Assembly: GCF_900109825.1 (NCBI RefSeq) | Contig: NZ_FOBL01000026.1 | Coordinates: 1-35,675 of the forward strand | Length of the DNA stretch: 35,675 nt | Reading direction: 5' to 3' | Source: Alkalibacterium putridalgicola | Lineage (GTDB): Bacteria; Bacillota; Bacilli; Lactobacillales; Carnobacteriaceae_A | Part shown: piece by piece, positions 25,006 through 32,967 of the stretch | How positions within the stretch are numbered: position 1 is the first letter of the stretch | Layout: each line of letters opens with the position of its first letter | Made by a program: the position numbers and the translations under genes | The notes under the pieces: model-generated | Told to the model about the DNA's origin: nothing | The model's database searches: none | Seen by the model: the letters and a program-made list of their open reading frames with translations, nothing else

Positions 25006-25059
25006 ATCAAGCATAACGACTCTTACGATTTTACTCATAAGCGAATGCTATGCTTGATA
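25006..25059 (-). terminator. Intrinsic terminator at the end of the sugar operon
   Basis: On the minus strand ATCAAGCATAGC pairs with the stretch ending TATGCTTGAT, followed by TTTTAG. It lies 25 bases after the fructokinase stop. Confidence 0.75.
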
Positions 25060-25083
25060 TAAGATATTATTCTTTCAGTTCAT

Positions 25084-25953
25084 TTACTTTTTAGTGACTA
25101 ACTTTTTGGCTAAAGCTAGACAACCAACAGTTCCTGCGTTTTGTCCTAATTTGGGAGTAACAATGTATTCCTTTATATCAGGAGTTTTAACATAGTCATT
25201 TATGAGATTCAAAAATTCTTTCCTAACTTTTTCTATAAGGTGTTCCTGTTTCATTACACCTCCACCAAAAATAATAACATCTGGTGATAACATTAATGTA
25301 GTATTATACGCACTTTGAGCAATATAATAAGCTTCAATATCCCAAAATGGATCTTCAACTGGAATTTCCTGCCCTTTCTTTCCATTTCGTTGCTCAATTG
25401 CCGGTCCAGCAGCCATTCCTTCTAGACAATTGTTATGAAAAGGACAATTTCCTTTAAAAGAGTCTTCAGGATGTGGTACAACTTTCATATGTCCCATTTC
25501 AGGGTGACTAAAGCCCTGAATAAATTCACCATTTTGTATTGCACCACCCCCTACACCCGTTCCTATAGTATAGTATACGATGTTTGAATTTGATTGTTCG
25601 TATGACTGGACATACTCTCCATATGCAGCTGCATTGACATCTGTTGTCCAGAAAATTGGAAGATCAAAACTCTTTTTCAAACTACCTACAAAGTCAAAAT
25701 ATTCCCACGCTTTTTTTGGTGTTGAAGTTATGTACCCATATGTTTCTGATGATTCATTAACGTCAATAGGACCAAATGATCCGACACCAATACTTTCTAA
25801 GTCTTGTTGATATTTTTTGAAAAAGTTCTCTACTAAACGCATTGTTTCTTCCGGGATTGTGGTGGGAAAACTTTCCTGTTCAACAATTTCTAAATTTTCA
25901 TTTCCAATTGCACAAACAAATTTTGTTCCTCCAGCTTCTATTGCGCCATACAT
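25084..25953 (-). CDS. scrK: ROK-family fructokinase
   Basis: 289 residues. It phosphorylates free fructose to fructose 6-phosphate. The nucleotide loop AIEAGGTKFVCAIG opens the protein; the catalytic base is Asp105 in TTDVNAAA. GTGVGGGAIQNG and the zinc motif H155-x14-C170-PFH173-NNC176 are typical of ROK fructokinases rather than glucokinases. As last gene of the operon it handles the fructose set free by the upstream GH32 enzyme. AGGAGG precedes the ATG. A large hairpin separates it from the GH32 gene, so its level may be set by partial read-through or RNA processing. Confidence 0.93.
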   Translation of the reverse strand: MYGAIEAGGTKFVCAIGNENLEIVEQESFPTTIPEETMRLVENFFKKYQQDLESIGVGSFGPIDVNESSETYGYITSTPKKAWEYFDFVGSLKKSFDLPIFWTTDVNAAAYGEYVQSYEQSNSNIVYYTIGTGVGGGAIQNGEFIQGFSHPEMGHMKVVPHPEDSFKGNCPFHNNCLEGMAAGPAIEQRNGKKGQEIPVEDPFWDIEAYYIAQSAYNTTLMLSPDVIIFGGGVMKQEHLIEKVRKEFLNLINDYVKTPDIKEYIVTPKLGQNAGTVGCLALAKKLVTKK

Positions 25954-25976
25954 ATTTATTCCTCCTCATATAATCA

Positions 25977-26036
25977 ATAGAAAAAGAACATCTCTTAAAG
26001 TCTCACTGGAATCTGTAGTAGAGATGTTCTTTCTAT
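25977..26036 (-). terminator. Strong hairpin between the GH32 and fructokinase genes
   Basis: On the minus strand TAGAAAGAACATCTCT pairs with AGAGATGTTCTTTTTCTA around a 23-base loop and ends in a T-rich tract. The fructokinase start codon is only 24 bases further on, leaving no room for a separate promoter after it. It is either a leaky terminator or an RNA-stability hairpin. Confidence 0.7.
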
Positions 26037-26114
26037 AAAAACTTTACTTAATCTTTTTATTACTTATCCTGATATTTTATATGCTGAACTCAATGAAGAT
26101 TTTTTTGGTTCACC

Positions 26115-27599
26115 TTATTTGTTTAGATCGATTTTTGCTATTGATATATTCTCTAAGGTAATCTTTTCTTTACTCTCAATTGAAATTTTTGAAATCTCTT
26201 CTTCCATGTAATAGGTGTTTGATAAAGTGATTTCATCATTAACAAATAGTTCTATAGAAGATTTATCTATAAATATTTCCATATTTAAAGTCTCTCCAGA
26301 GTATGAATATGTTTTCGAAGAGTCCATAACTTCTTCATCCTCTTCATTCATAATCTTTACATTAGTGTTTTTTCTGGAAAAGCGAAAATTTCTTCCAGAG
26401 TGATCGTAGGTTAACATAACTTCTTCATTTGTATCATTAGAAAACTTGAGAATAAAGTCATCCAGTTTATCACTTTTAGCTTGTATACTTATATATTGAA
26501 CGACTTCATTAGAAAGAACATGTTTGTTATCAATACCCACGTTATCATTGCTGATTTTACTGTGCTTATATGATTCTATTCCAGAAAGAACTTTCTGTTT
26601 CAATCTATCGCCCTTAAGCGTCAGTTTCCTTGGCAATGTCATTTGACCTGCCCAACCATGACTTTGTTCATCAGAAGGGAAATCTCTTCCCCATCCTTGC
26701 ATCCAGGCAATAGCAACAGGACCATCTTCTCTAGCAACAGTTTGTGGTGCATAGAAATCTAAACCGCGGTCCATTTCCTTTATATTTTTCATTTCAAATA
26801 CAAAGTTATTCCAATCTACTTCCCCTTCTATCAACCAGGAAATATGATTATAGACCTTGCCTGTATTTTCATCTTTATAATTCATAGCACTTAATACAAA
26901 ATATTCTTTATGATCTATTCGCACAAAGTCAGGACATTCTACCATCGTTCCCAAATATTTATTGTATGGAAGAAATACTGAAACATAATCCCATTTTAGT
27001 AAATCTTCTGATCTATAAAGCAGGACCTGCCCCTCATTGTTTACAGTTTTTGATCCAATGACACAATAGTATACATTGTCCTTTTCAAAAATTTTAGGAT
27101 CTCTGAAATCCACTATTGAAGAACCTTCGGGAATATCATCTTCAGTTAGAACAGGATTATTTTCGTATTTTTTAAAAGAAACACCATCTTTAGATATAGC
27201 TATATTTTGATTTTGTCTTGTTAAATTCTCATCGGTCTCGTTTGGTAAATGACCTGTATACATAAGAAATAGTTTCCCGTCTTTTTCAATTGCACTTCCA
27301 GAAAAACATCCGCCTTGATCGTATTGCTTATCTGGTGCTAGAGCAACATCAAGATGCTCCCATTTGATTCCGTCTGAACTTTTAGCATGGCCCCAGTGCA
27401 TAGGTCCCCATTGGGAAGCATATGGATAATATTGATAGAATAAATGATATTCATTGTTAAAAATCGAAAAACCGTTTGGATCATTTATCCATCCGTACTG
27501 AGATGCGAAATGATAATCAGGATAATACTTTTTATTTAAGTTTCCTTTATTTTCTTTAATATATTTATTAGCTTTTTCGACTGTGTAATTTTTACCCAT
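26115..27599 (-). CDS. scrB: GH32 beta-fructosidase / sucrose (or sucrose-6-phosphate) hydrolase
   Basis: 494 residues, no signal peptide, so it acts in the cytoplasm. The five-blade propeller contains the nucleophile Asp40 in GWINDPNG, the transition-state stabiliser in DFRDPK (Asp167) and the acid/base Glu221 in VECPDF; a beta-sandwich domain follows from about residue 345. It releases fructose from sucrose or short fructans. Because import here is by an ABC transporter, the substrate is probably not phosphorylated, although the scrB symbol suggests it. The start codon overlaps the permease stop (TAATG), with GGAG upstream, so translation is coupled. Confidence 0.92.
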   Translation of the reverse strand: MGKNYTVEKANKYIKENKGNLNKKYYPDYHFASQYGWINDPNGFSIFNNEYHLFYQYYPYASQWGPMHWGHAKSSDGIKWEHLDVALAPDKQYDQGGCFSGSAIEKDGKLFLMYTGHLPNETDENLTRQNQNIAISKDGVSFKKYENNPVLTEDDIPEGSSIVDFRDPKIFEKDNVYYCVIGSKTVNNEGQVLLYRSEDLLKWDYVSVFLPYNKYLGTMVECPDFVRIDHKEYFVLSAMNYKDENTGKVYNHISWLIEGEVDWNNFVFEMKNIKEMDRGLDFYAPQTVAREDGPVAIAWMQGWGRDFPSDEQSHGWAGQMTLPRKLTLKGDRLKQKVLSGIESYKHSKISNDNVGIDNKHVLSNEVVQYISIQAKSDKLDDFILKFSNDTNEEVMLTYDHSGRNFRFSRKNTNVKIMNEEDEEVMDSSKTYSYSGETLNMEIFIDKSSIELFVNDEITLSNTYYMEEEISKISIESKEKITLENISIAKIDLNK

Positions 27600-28441
27600 T
27601 ATTTCACTCCTGTTCCTGAACTACTCAAACCTTGTACTAAATGTTTCTGGAAAAATACGTATATCAATATTAAAGGAATAGTTGATATCGTTAAAATAGC
27701 CATTACTTGATTAGTGTATACCGGTTGAGTGTTATTTATGTTTGTAATAGCTACCTGTAAAGGATAGGTTTCTGAATCGGTTAAAACCATTAATGGCCAG
27801 ATATAGTCATTCCAACTCATTATGAACGAGAGTGTACCAACAGTAGCAATAGCGGGTTTTGACATTGGAAGCATGATTTTCCAATAAATTTTGAATTTAG
27901 ATGCTCCTTCTAACATGGCTGCTTCTTGAAGTTCTGTAGAAATTGCCCTGAAGAAAATAGTGAACATATAAATATATAACGGTGTAGCTAGCAACGGTAA
28001 GATTACCGCTAATGGAGTATTCAAAATACCAAGTCTCTCAGCAACGACAAATTTAGTAATGATAATAGTTTCACCAGGAATAACCAAGAGAGCTATCATT
28101 AAACCGAATAAGATTTTCTTACCTTTAAAATTAATAGTTGCAAATGCATAACCAGCTAAAGAGTTTATCAAAATGGATCCAGCTGTTACACTTAACGCAT
28201 AAAAAATACTATTTCCAAGGTATCTAATAATATTGAAACGATTAAAAATTTCTTTATACGGCATTAGCCATTCGCTAATATTCATTGATGGTAAAAAAGC
28301 TTCCAGTGACCCCATATCACTATAAATAGCTGATTCAGGCTTCATAGATGAAACCAGCATCCACACAAGAGGGAATATGAATAACACTGCTAAAAGTATG
28401 CTTAAAAAGTGATATAGAAATGTAGTTGTCTTGTTACTCAT
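27599..28441 (-). CDS. Sugar ABC transporter permease, MalG type
   Basis: 280 residues with six membrane helices. The cytoplasmic EAA loop (ELQEAAMLEGASKFKIYWKIMLPMSKP) contacts the ATPase and is characteristic of carbohydrate-uptake-1 family permeases. It pairs with the MalF-type permease, whose gene overlaps its start by 8 bases. The ATPase is not encoded in this operon; a shared MsmK/MsiK-type ATPase elsewhere would be needed, as in Streptococcus and Streptomyces. The ribosome site GGAGGGG lies in the end of the upstream gene. Confidence 0.93.
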   Translation of the reverse strand: MSNKTTTFLYHFLSILLAVLFIFPLVWMLVSSMKPESAIYSDMGSLEAFLPSMNISEWLMPYKEIFNRFNIIRYLGNSIFYALSVTAGSILINSLAGYAFATINFKGKKILFGLMIALLVIPGETIIITKFVVAERLGILNTPLAVILPLLATPLYIYMFTIFFRAISTELQEAAMLEGASKFKIYWKIMLPMSKPAIATVGTLSFIMSWNDYIWPLMVLTDSETYPLQVAITNINNTQPVYTNQVMAILTISTIPLILIYVFFQKHLVQGLSSSGTGVK

Positions 28442-29378
28442 TGGTATCCCCTCCTACAAATTTTCGTTGAAGTACTGTAAAGATAATTATTATACCGCCA
28501 TACATAACAGTCAAAGCACTCGCAAACCCTATTTGTCTGTCCGTGAAGCCAGTTCTGAATATATAGTAAACTGGTGTTAACGTAGAGTTTAATGGACCAC
28601 CTTGCGTCATTACCATTGGTTGAATAATTAATTTAAATGCATCAATTAATGTTGTAGTAAGAATCAATAATGAAGTTGGTTTAAGCATTGGGAGAGTAAC
28701 ATTTAGAAACTGCTGCCACTTATTTGCTCCATCAATTGTTGACGCTTCATAAACTTCTTCTGGTATGTTTTGCAGCCCGGCTAAGAATATCAACATTTGA
28801 TACCCTGCTCCTTGCCAAGCCGATACAAAGATAATAACGTACATAGCTTGATTGGGACTACTCAAAAATGGTTGAGCAGGCAAACCAATTGTTTGTAATA
28901 TTTCATTCAGTAGCCCTGAAGCAGGATTCAATATATAGAGCCATAAAACAGATACTACTACTAATGACATAACCACTGGAGAAAAGTAAGCTATTTTGTA
29001 AAACATTGTCCCTCTGTTGGAGCGGTTAACCAGTAGTGCCAGCCCTAATGCAGTTCCTACTTGTATAGGCATTATGAATATTACAAACTGAAATATATTC
29101 CCCACACTCGTTCGAAATGTAGCATCTGATAATAGAGTTTTGAAGTTATCTAAAGCAATAAATTCAGTAAGATCAGGAGTTAACATATAATAATCCGTAA
29201 ATGAATAGTATAAAGACATCATAGCAGGAATGAATAGAAACAATCCTAGTACTATTAAAGCCGGCAATAAAAATAGGTATCCTGTTGTATTTTCTTTGAA
29301 AGAAGAATTGTCCATTAGACTTTTTGAATTTGCTCGTACCCCTGTAAAACCTCTAAAGATTCCTTTCGTATTTTTCAT
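28434..29378 (-). CDS. Sugar ABC transporter permease, MalF type
   Basis: 314 residues. After a ~30-residue cytoplasmic N-terminus come six membrane helices, without the large periplasmic insert of Escherichia coli MalF. The EAA loop is EVYEASTIDGANKWQQFLNVTLPMLKP. With the MalG-type partner it forms the channel for the sugar handed over by the lipoprotein at 29480. AGGAGCTGAACA precedes the ATG. A 100-base gap with a hairpin separates it from the binding-protein gene. Confidence 0.93.
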   Translation of the reverse strand: MKNTKGIFRGFTGVRANSKSLMDNSSFKENTTGYLFLLPALIVLGLFLFIPAMMSLYYSFTDYYMLTPDLTEFIALDNFKTLLSDATFRTSVGNIFQFVIFIMPIQVGTALGLALLVNRSNRGTMFYKIAYFSPVVMSLVVVSVLWLYILNPASGLLNEILQTIGLPAQPFLSSPNQAMYVIIFVSAWQGAGYQMLIFLAGLQNIPEEVYEASTIDGANKWQQFLNVTLPMLKPTSLLILTTTLIDAFKLIIQPMVMTQGGPLNSTLTPVYYIFRTGFTDRQIGFASALTVMYGGIIIIFTVLQRKFVGGDTNE

Positions 29379-29424
29379 TGTTCAGCTCCTCAATGATTTC
29401 AATCTCATATAGTGTTTTATGTAA

Positions 29425-29464
29425 GTAGTAGTACTTCGTATTTAAATTTACAAAGTACCACTAC
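29425..29464 (-). promoter_or_regulatory. Intercistronic hairpin after the sugar-binding protein gene
   Basis: On the minus strand GTAGTGGTACTT pairs with AAGTACTACTAC around a 16-base loop. No T-run follows, so it is more likely an mRNA 3'-end protecting structure than a terminator. Such hairpins usually keep the binding-protein message more abundant than the permease message. Confidence 0.6.
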
Positions 29465-29479
29465 ACTACATTCTTATTT

Positions 29480-30793
29480 TTATTCTAAATTACTTTCTAT
29501 CTCTTGTGCTTTTGTTTCTAATAGAGAATTCAAATCTGGGTTTTGTTCATAATATGTTGATTCAGTTACAGTTTCTTGGAAAGTTCTACTTACCTGAGGG
29601 TAGTTAATAAGTGTTGGACGAGCTCTTCCCGTTTTGCTGTTTTGTTCAATGAGTACTTGCATTGGCTCTTCAACTTCTTCCAGCATACGATCAGCCACTG
29701 ACTGTCTTGCCGGAAGTACAGAGTTACCCATACTCATATCATATAGCTCTTGTTCGGAGGTTAGAAACTCAATTAACACGCCCGCTTCTTCTGGTTTTTC
29801 TGTAGATGTAGTCATCCCATAAGCCCAGCTTCCCGTAGGACTGAAGAGTTCATTCGTATTTGGTGAAACCGGATATGGCATGATACCGTAATCAATGTCT
29901 TCGTATTCATTGTCAAGTTCTTGCATTGTCCATGAACCACTCATATACAAAGGATATTCTCCTGTATGAAATCCTTTTTCTACGGGAGTGATTGTAGAAT
30001 AACCTTCTTCTACTAAACTTTGAATGAAATCAAAAGCTGAAACTGTCTCTTCAGAATCGAAATATCCCACTGCTTCAGTTCCCTCTTCATTTGTAATTTC
30101 TCCACCAGCAGACCAGACAAATGGGGAAAATGCGTATAACAACCATTCTGACTGATCATCAAATCCCATATCTAGGACAGGCCCATCATAGTTACTGGCT
30201 AATGTGTCTAATAAACCATTGAACTCATCCCAAGTCCATGGATCATCTACAGTTGGAAGAGTATCTAAATCTACCCCTGCTTCCTCTAACATCGTACGAT
30301 TGTAGAAGAAACCTACGCCCGACTCCGAATAACCAATAGAATAAAGTTCGTCGTTAAATGTTCCCTGTTCAATAATACTTGGTAATAAGTCATCTGTGCT
30401 GCTAATATACTCATCCAAAGGCTGAATAATCTGCGAATTAGCATAGGCTGCTGTATTTGGACCATCTAGGGTTATCACATCTGGCAATGAATCAGTTGTA
30501 AGCGCCGCATTGATTTTATCTTCATAACCACCGCCCGAACCACTTCGGGGAATATATTCAACTACAGCTGTAATCCCCTCTTCATTTGTTTCGTTAAATT
30601 CTTCAATAGACTCTACCATTACTTGACCTTCAGCAGATTCTTCTGAATATTGTACCCAAACCGTTACTTCGTCAGAAGAGGCTGATCCGCCATTTCCGCT
30701 ATTCTCTCCGCTGCTATCACTTTCTCCATTACCACAAGCAGCTAATAATGCTGCTGAACTCATTAACATAAAATACTTTGACATTCTGTTCAT
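29480..30793 (-). CDS. Extracellular sugar-binding lipoprotein of the ABC importer
   Basis: 437 residues. A signal peptide ends in the lipobox LLAAC (Cys20), followed by a Ser/Gly/Asn-rich linker and a family-1 carbohydrate-binding fold (VTVWVQYSEESAEG, LPDVITLDGPNTAAYA, GWSM-like region SGSWTMQELDN, ARPTLINYPQVSRTFQE). The mature protein is strongly acidic. Context (GH32, fructokinase, two permeases) suggests sucrose, kestose or another short fructan as ligand. GGAGGG precedes the ATG. It is the first gene of the operon and sits right behind the operator-promoter region. Confidence 0.93.
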   Translation of the reverse strand: MNRMSKYFMLMSSAALLAACGNGESDSSGENSGNGGSASSDEVTVWVQYSEESAEGQVMVESIEEFNETNEEGITAVVEYIPRSGSGGGYEDKINAALTTDSLPDVITLDGPNTAAYANSQIIQPLDEYISSTDDLLPSIIEQGTFNDELYSIGYSESGVGFFYNRTMLEEAGVDLDTLPTVDDPWTWDEFNGLLDTLASNYDGPVLDMGFDDQSEWLLYAFSPFVWSAGGEITNEEGTEAVGYFDSEETVSAFDFIQSLVEEGYSTITPVEKGFHTGEYPLYMSGSWTMQELDNEYEDIDYGIMPYPVSPNTNELFSPTGSWAYGMTTSTEKPEEAGVLIEFLTSEQELYDMSMGNSVLPARQSVADRMLEEVEEPMQVLIEQNSKTGRARPTLINYPQVSRTFQETVTESTYYEQNPDLNSLLETKAQEIESNLE

Positions 30794-30834
30794 TTTGTAC
30801 CCTCCATTTTTGTAATCGTTTTATTTATACTTGA

Positions 30835-30863
30835 AGTATATGTCATCCGGTTTCATATGTCAA
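30835..30863 (-). promoter_or_regulatory. Main promoter of the sugar operon
   Basis: On the minus strand TTGACA (30863-30858) and TATACT (30840-30835) are separated by exactly 17 bases. Both hexamers overlap the TGTCA-type operator elements, so binding of the LacI-family protein would exclude RNA polymerase. Confidence 0.85.
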
Positions 30864-30898
30864 CCGGATGACATAAATTTATTAATAAATTTATGTCA
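30839..30898. promoter_or_regulatory. Operator cluster for the LacI-family regulator
   Basis: Four TGTCA/TGACA elements lie within 60 bp. TATGTCAACCGGATGACATA (30856-30875) is a near-perfect palindrome centred on CCGG. A larger inverted repeat joins TATGTCATCCGGTT (30839) with AACCGGATGACATA (30862). From 30869 to 30898 there is a perfect 30-bp palindrome with arms TGACATAAATTTATT and its complement. A second TTGACA (30899-30894) could act as another -35, with TTATGT 17 bases on. Confidence 0.75.
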
Positions 30899-30908
30899 AA
30901 CCCAATGT

Positions 30909-31904
30909 TTAATTTTTTATTCGGTTAGTTGTTCTTGAAAGATATAATTCTACCGGTAAGGTGGATTCCTTTTTAACCTTTTTCCCTTGTAGTAAATCTA
31001 ACAGAATCTTAACCGCCTCGTTTGCTAACTGCTCAATCGGCTGAACGACCGTACTCAATTCCGGTACTAACGACCGCATCGTTTGAGTACCATCAAACCC
31101 GACTATTTTAATATCTTCTGGAATATCATAGTTCATTTCTTTAGCTACATTCATGAATAGTTTGGCGTTAACATCATCACCAGCAAATACTCCATCGAAA
31201 TTGAATTTAGTTTGAAAAGTATCTTTAATTATTTTATATTTTTCTTCATAGCCTATCTGAAACGGAATCTCTATGAACCTTGGTTTTAAATTATTTTTTT
31301 CCATTTCACTGATGTATCCTAAGGATCTATCATTAGCTGGTGTTTCTACATTTTTATCCCCGATTACACACAGAATGTTAGAACACCCTTGAGAAATCAG
31401 TTCCCGCGTTGCTAATACTCCTCCGTTATAATCATCACTCTGTATCATAGGAATATTCTCAGTCAGCTTTCTCTCAATAGAAACAATCTGATTTTCATAA
31501 TTTTTATATTCAGATATATCCACGTTATGCGAGCCGACTATTATTCCATCTACTCTTTTTTCATTTAGTAAACGCAGATACTTTTCTTCATTTTCAGGAT
31601 CATTGAGGCTGTTACAAATAAACAAATGATAACCGAACTTTGCCAATGCCTTTTCAATGCGAAATGTGAGTTCACCAAAAAAAGGATTTTCCGTAGTAGG
31701 GACAATTAATGCGATAAATTTACTTTGATTGCTAAAAAAGGATCTTGCCATTTCATTTGGAATATAATTTAATTCTTTAATCGCTTTTAAGACTTTTTCT
31801 TTCATTTCCGTACTGATATAGCCTCTGTCATTCAAAACTCTAGAAACTGTAGTTACAGAAACACCAGCTTCCTTTGCTACATCATGTATTGTTACCCTTT
31901 TCAT
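30909..31904 (-). CDS. LacI/GalR-family transcriptional regulator of the sugar operon
   Basis: 331 residues. The N-terminal helix-turn-helix is canonical (VTIHDVAKEAGVSVTTVSRVLNDRGYIS), followed by the hinge helix and a periplasmic-binding-protein-like effector domain (ALIVPTTENPFFGEL, VDGIIVGSHN, VFAGDDVNAKLFMNVA, IVGFDGTQTMR). At the hinge NEMARSFF has Phe where most family members have Leu, the residue that wedges into the operator centre. AGAGGAAAG precedes the ATG. It lies just upstream of the operator cluster on the same strand and most likely represses the operon until sucrose or fructose is present. Upstream, TTGCAC and TAACAT spaced 17 bases may form its promoter. Confidence 0.93.
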   Translation of the reverse strand: MKRVTIHDVAKEAGVSVTTVSRVLNDRGYISTEMKEKVLKAIKELNYIPNEMARSFFSNQSKFIALIVPTTENPFFGELTFRIEKALAKFGYHLFICNSLNDPENEEKYLRLLNEKRVDGIIVGSHNVDISEYKNYENQIVSIERKLTENIPMIQSDDYNGGVLATRELISQGCSNILCVIGDKNVETPANDRSLGYISEMEKNNLKPRFIEIPFQIGYEEKYKIIKDTFQTKFNFDGVFAGDDVNAKLFMNVAKEMNYDIPEDIKIVGFDGTQTMRSLVPELSTVVQPIEQLANEAVKILLDLLQGKKVKKESTLPVELYLSRTTNRIKN

Positions 31905-32244
31905 TTATCTTTCCTCTTTTCTATTTTCTTTTAATAGTATACTGTACTATGTTAAGTGATAATATTATTTTGTGCAATCATTGATTATTTTTGAACTCGA
32001 TTTTAATCACTCTAAGTCAATCCGTATTATTGAATACTTTTTGAATTAGGTTGTAATGATATTAATTTGATTCTCAGGTATATTTTTGTTCGACAACAAA
32101 CAGTACCTCTATCACATTACTATTTTAATATTTATGGATACTAATAGAATTTCAGTTGGATATACTAAGTCTCAATAACTTAAACATATTACTATTGCTC
32201 ATAAGTAAATGACTTAGTAATGAGATTAGTAATGAGAACGGTCA
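31905..32244. other. AT-rich gap upstream of the LacI gene
   Basis: About 340 bases without a gene. It holds the probable lacI promoter (minus strand TTGCAC, 17 bases, TAACAT, near 31950-31978) and a tandem 12-bp duplication, TTAGTAATGAGA at 32214-32225 and 32226-32237. I see nothing else in it. Confidence 0.5.
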
Positions 32245-32273
32245 ACAATCGCCGGGCGATTGTTTCCTTTTTA
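32245..32273 (+). terminator. Terminator-like hairpin at the edge of the 52-bp array
   Basis: AACAATCGC pairs with GCGATTGTT around a three-base loop, then TTCCTTTTT. No plus-strand gene lies upstream, so it may end transcription entering from outside, or belong to an unrecognised small RNA. Confidence 0.55.
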
Positions 32274-32288
32274 AGCTTTTACATTTAG

Positions 32289-32745
32289 GCGGGCCCTTTA
32301 GCAGCTTTTTGAACACATGAAGGGCTCGCGGCGATCCTTTGCGTGACCTCTAGACGCCTTCTGATCTCTCGAAGGGCACGCGCCAGCCGTTTCCGTGACC
32401 TCCAACTGCTTTCTGAGCTCACGAAAGGCACGCGCCAATCCTTTGCGTGACCTCCAGACACTTTCTGACCTCGCGAAGGGCACGCGCCGATCATTTGCGT
32501 GACCTTCAGATGCTTTTTGAGCTCGCGAAGGGCACGCGGCGACCCTTTGCGTTACCTTCAGACACTTTCTGACCTCGCGAAGGGCATGCGACGACCGTTT
32601 GCGTGACCTCCAGACACTTTCTGATCTTGCGAAGGGCTCGCGGCGACCATTTGCGTTACCTCCAGACAACTTCTGATCCCGCGAAGGGCACGCGCCGATC
32701 ATTTGCGTGACCTTCAGATGCTTTTTGAGCTCGCGAAAGTCTCCC
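32289..32745. repeat. Exact-period 52-bp tandem repeat array, about 8.7 units
   Basis: The word GTGACC or GTTACC stands at 32343, 32395, 32447, 32499, 32551, 32603, 32655 and 32707, and a weaker match (GGGCCC) at 32291: nine anchors exactly 52 bp apart with no indel. Other parts of each unit drift by point changes only. GCGTGACCT and AGGGCACGC, 23 bases apart, form a 9-bp dyad with one mismatch, so every unit can fold into a hairpin; CAGA/TCTG lies inside it. 52 is not a multiple of three, so this is not a protein repeat. The GC content is clearly above the flanks. Confidence 0.95.
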
Positions 32746-32765
32746 AAACACCTATTTTCAAGCAT

Positions 32766-32794
32766 AAAAAAAACGCATATCGGAATATGCGTTT
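32766..32794 (-). terminator. Terminator of the tRNA-Leu gene
   Basis: On the minus strand AAACGCATAT pairs with ATATGCGTTT around TCCG and is followed by a T-run. It lies 16 bases past the tRNA 3' end. Confidence 0.95.
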
Positions 32795-32809
32795 GATCTG
32801 TTTAAAATA

Positions 32810-32893
32810 TGGCCAGGAAGGGAGTTGAACCCTCACGAGCGTTGCGCTCACTAGATTCTGAGTCTAGCGTGTCTACCATTCCACCACCTAGCC
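32810..32893 (-). tRNA. tRNA-Leu (anticodon CAG)
   Basis: 84 bases including the discriminator A, read on the minus strand. The acceptor stem pairs GGCTAGG with CCTGGCC (one G-U). The D-arm contains GGTGGAATGGTAGAC, the anticodon stem-loop is CTAGA-CTCAGAA-TCTAG with anticodon CAG, a long variable arm (GAGCGCAACGCTC) marks class II leucine tRNA, and the T-loop is GGTTCAACTCC. CCA is not encoded. It decodes CUG. Confidence 0.93.
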
Positions 32894-32967
32894 GGAACTC
32901 CACTAGTATAGCATAATTATTTCGGAATGTTAATACCTTTATTAAAAAATTGATAATTAGACAGCAG

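Noticed and set aside
30839-30875. CcpA cre site in the sugar operon promoter
   Set aside because: The CCGG-centred sequence fails several defined positions of the cre consensus and is better explained by the local LacI-family operator.
32289-32745. CRISPR array
   Set aside because: The whole 52-bp unit is repeated with drift; there are no constant repeats with unique spacers and no cas genes.
32298-32765. A 155-residue open frame on the minus strand across the 52-bp array, with a 52-residue internal repeat
   Set aside because: It results from three 52-bp units making 156 bases; the unit simply lacks stops in these frames. The start lies in the tRNA terminator with no ribosome site, and neighbouring units are read in all three frames.
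32810-32893. tRNA-Leu as an integration site of a mobile element
   Set aside because: No integrase gene and no repeated copy of the tRNA 3' end were found in the window.
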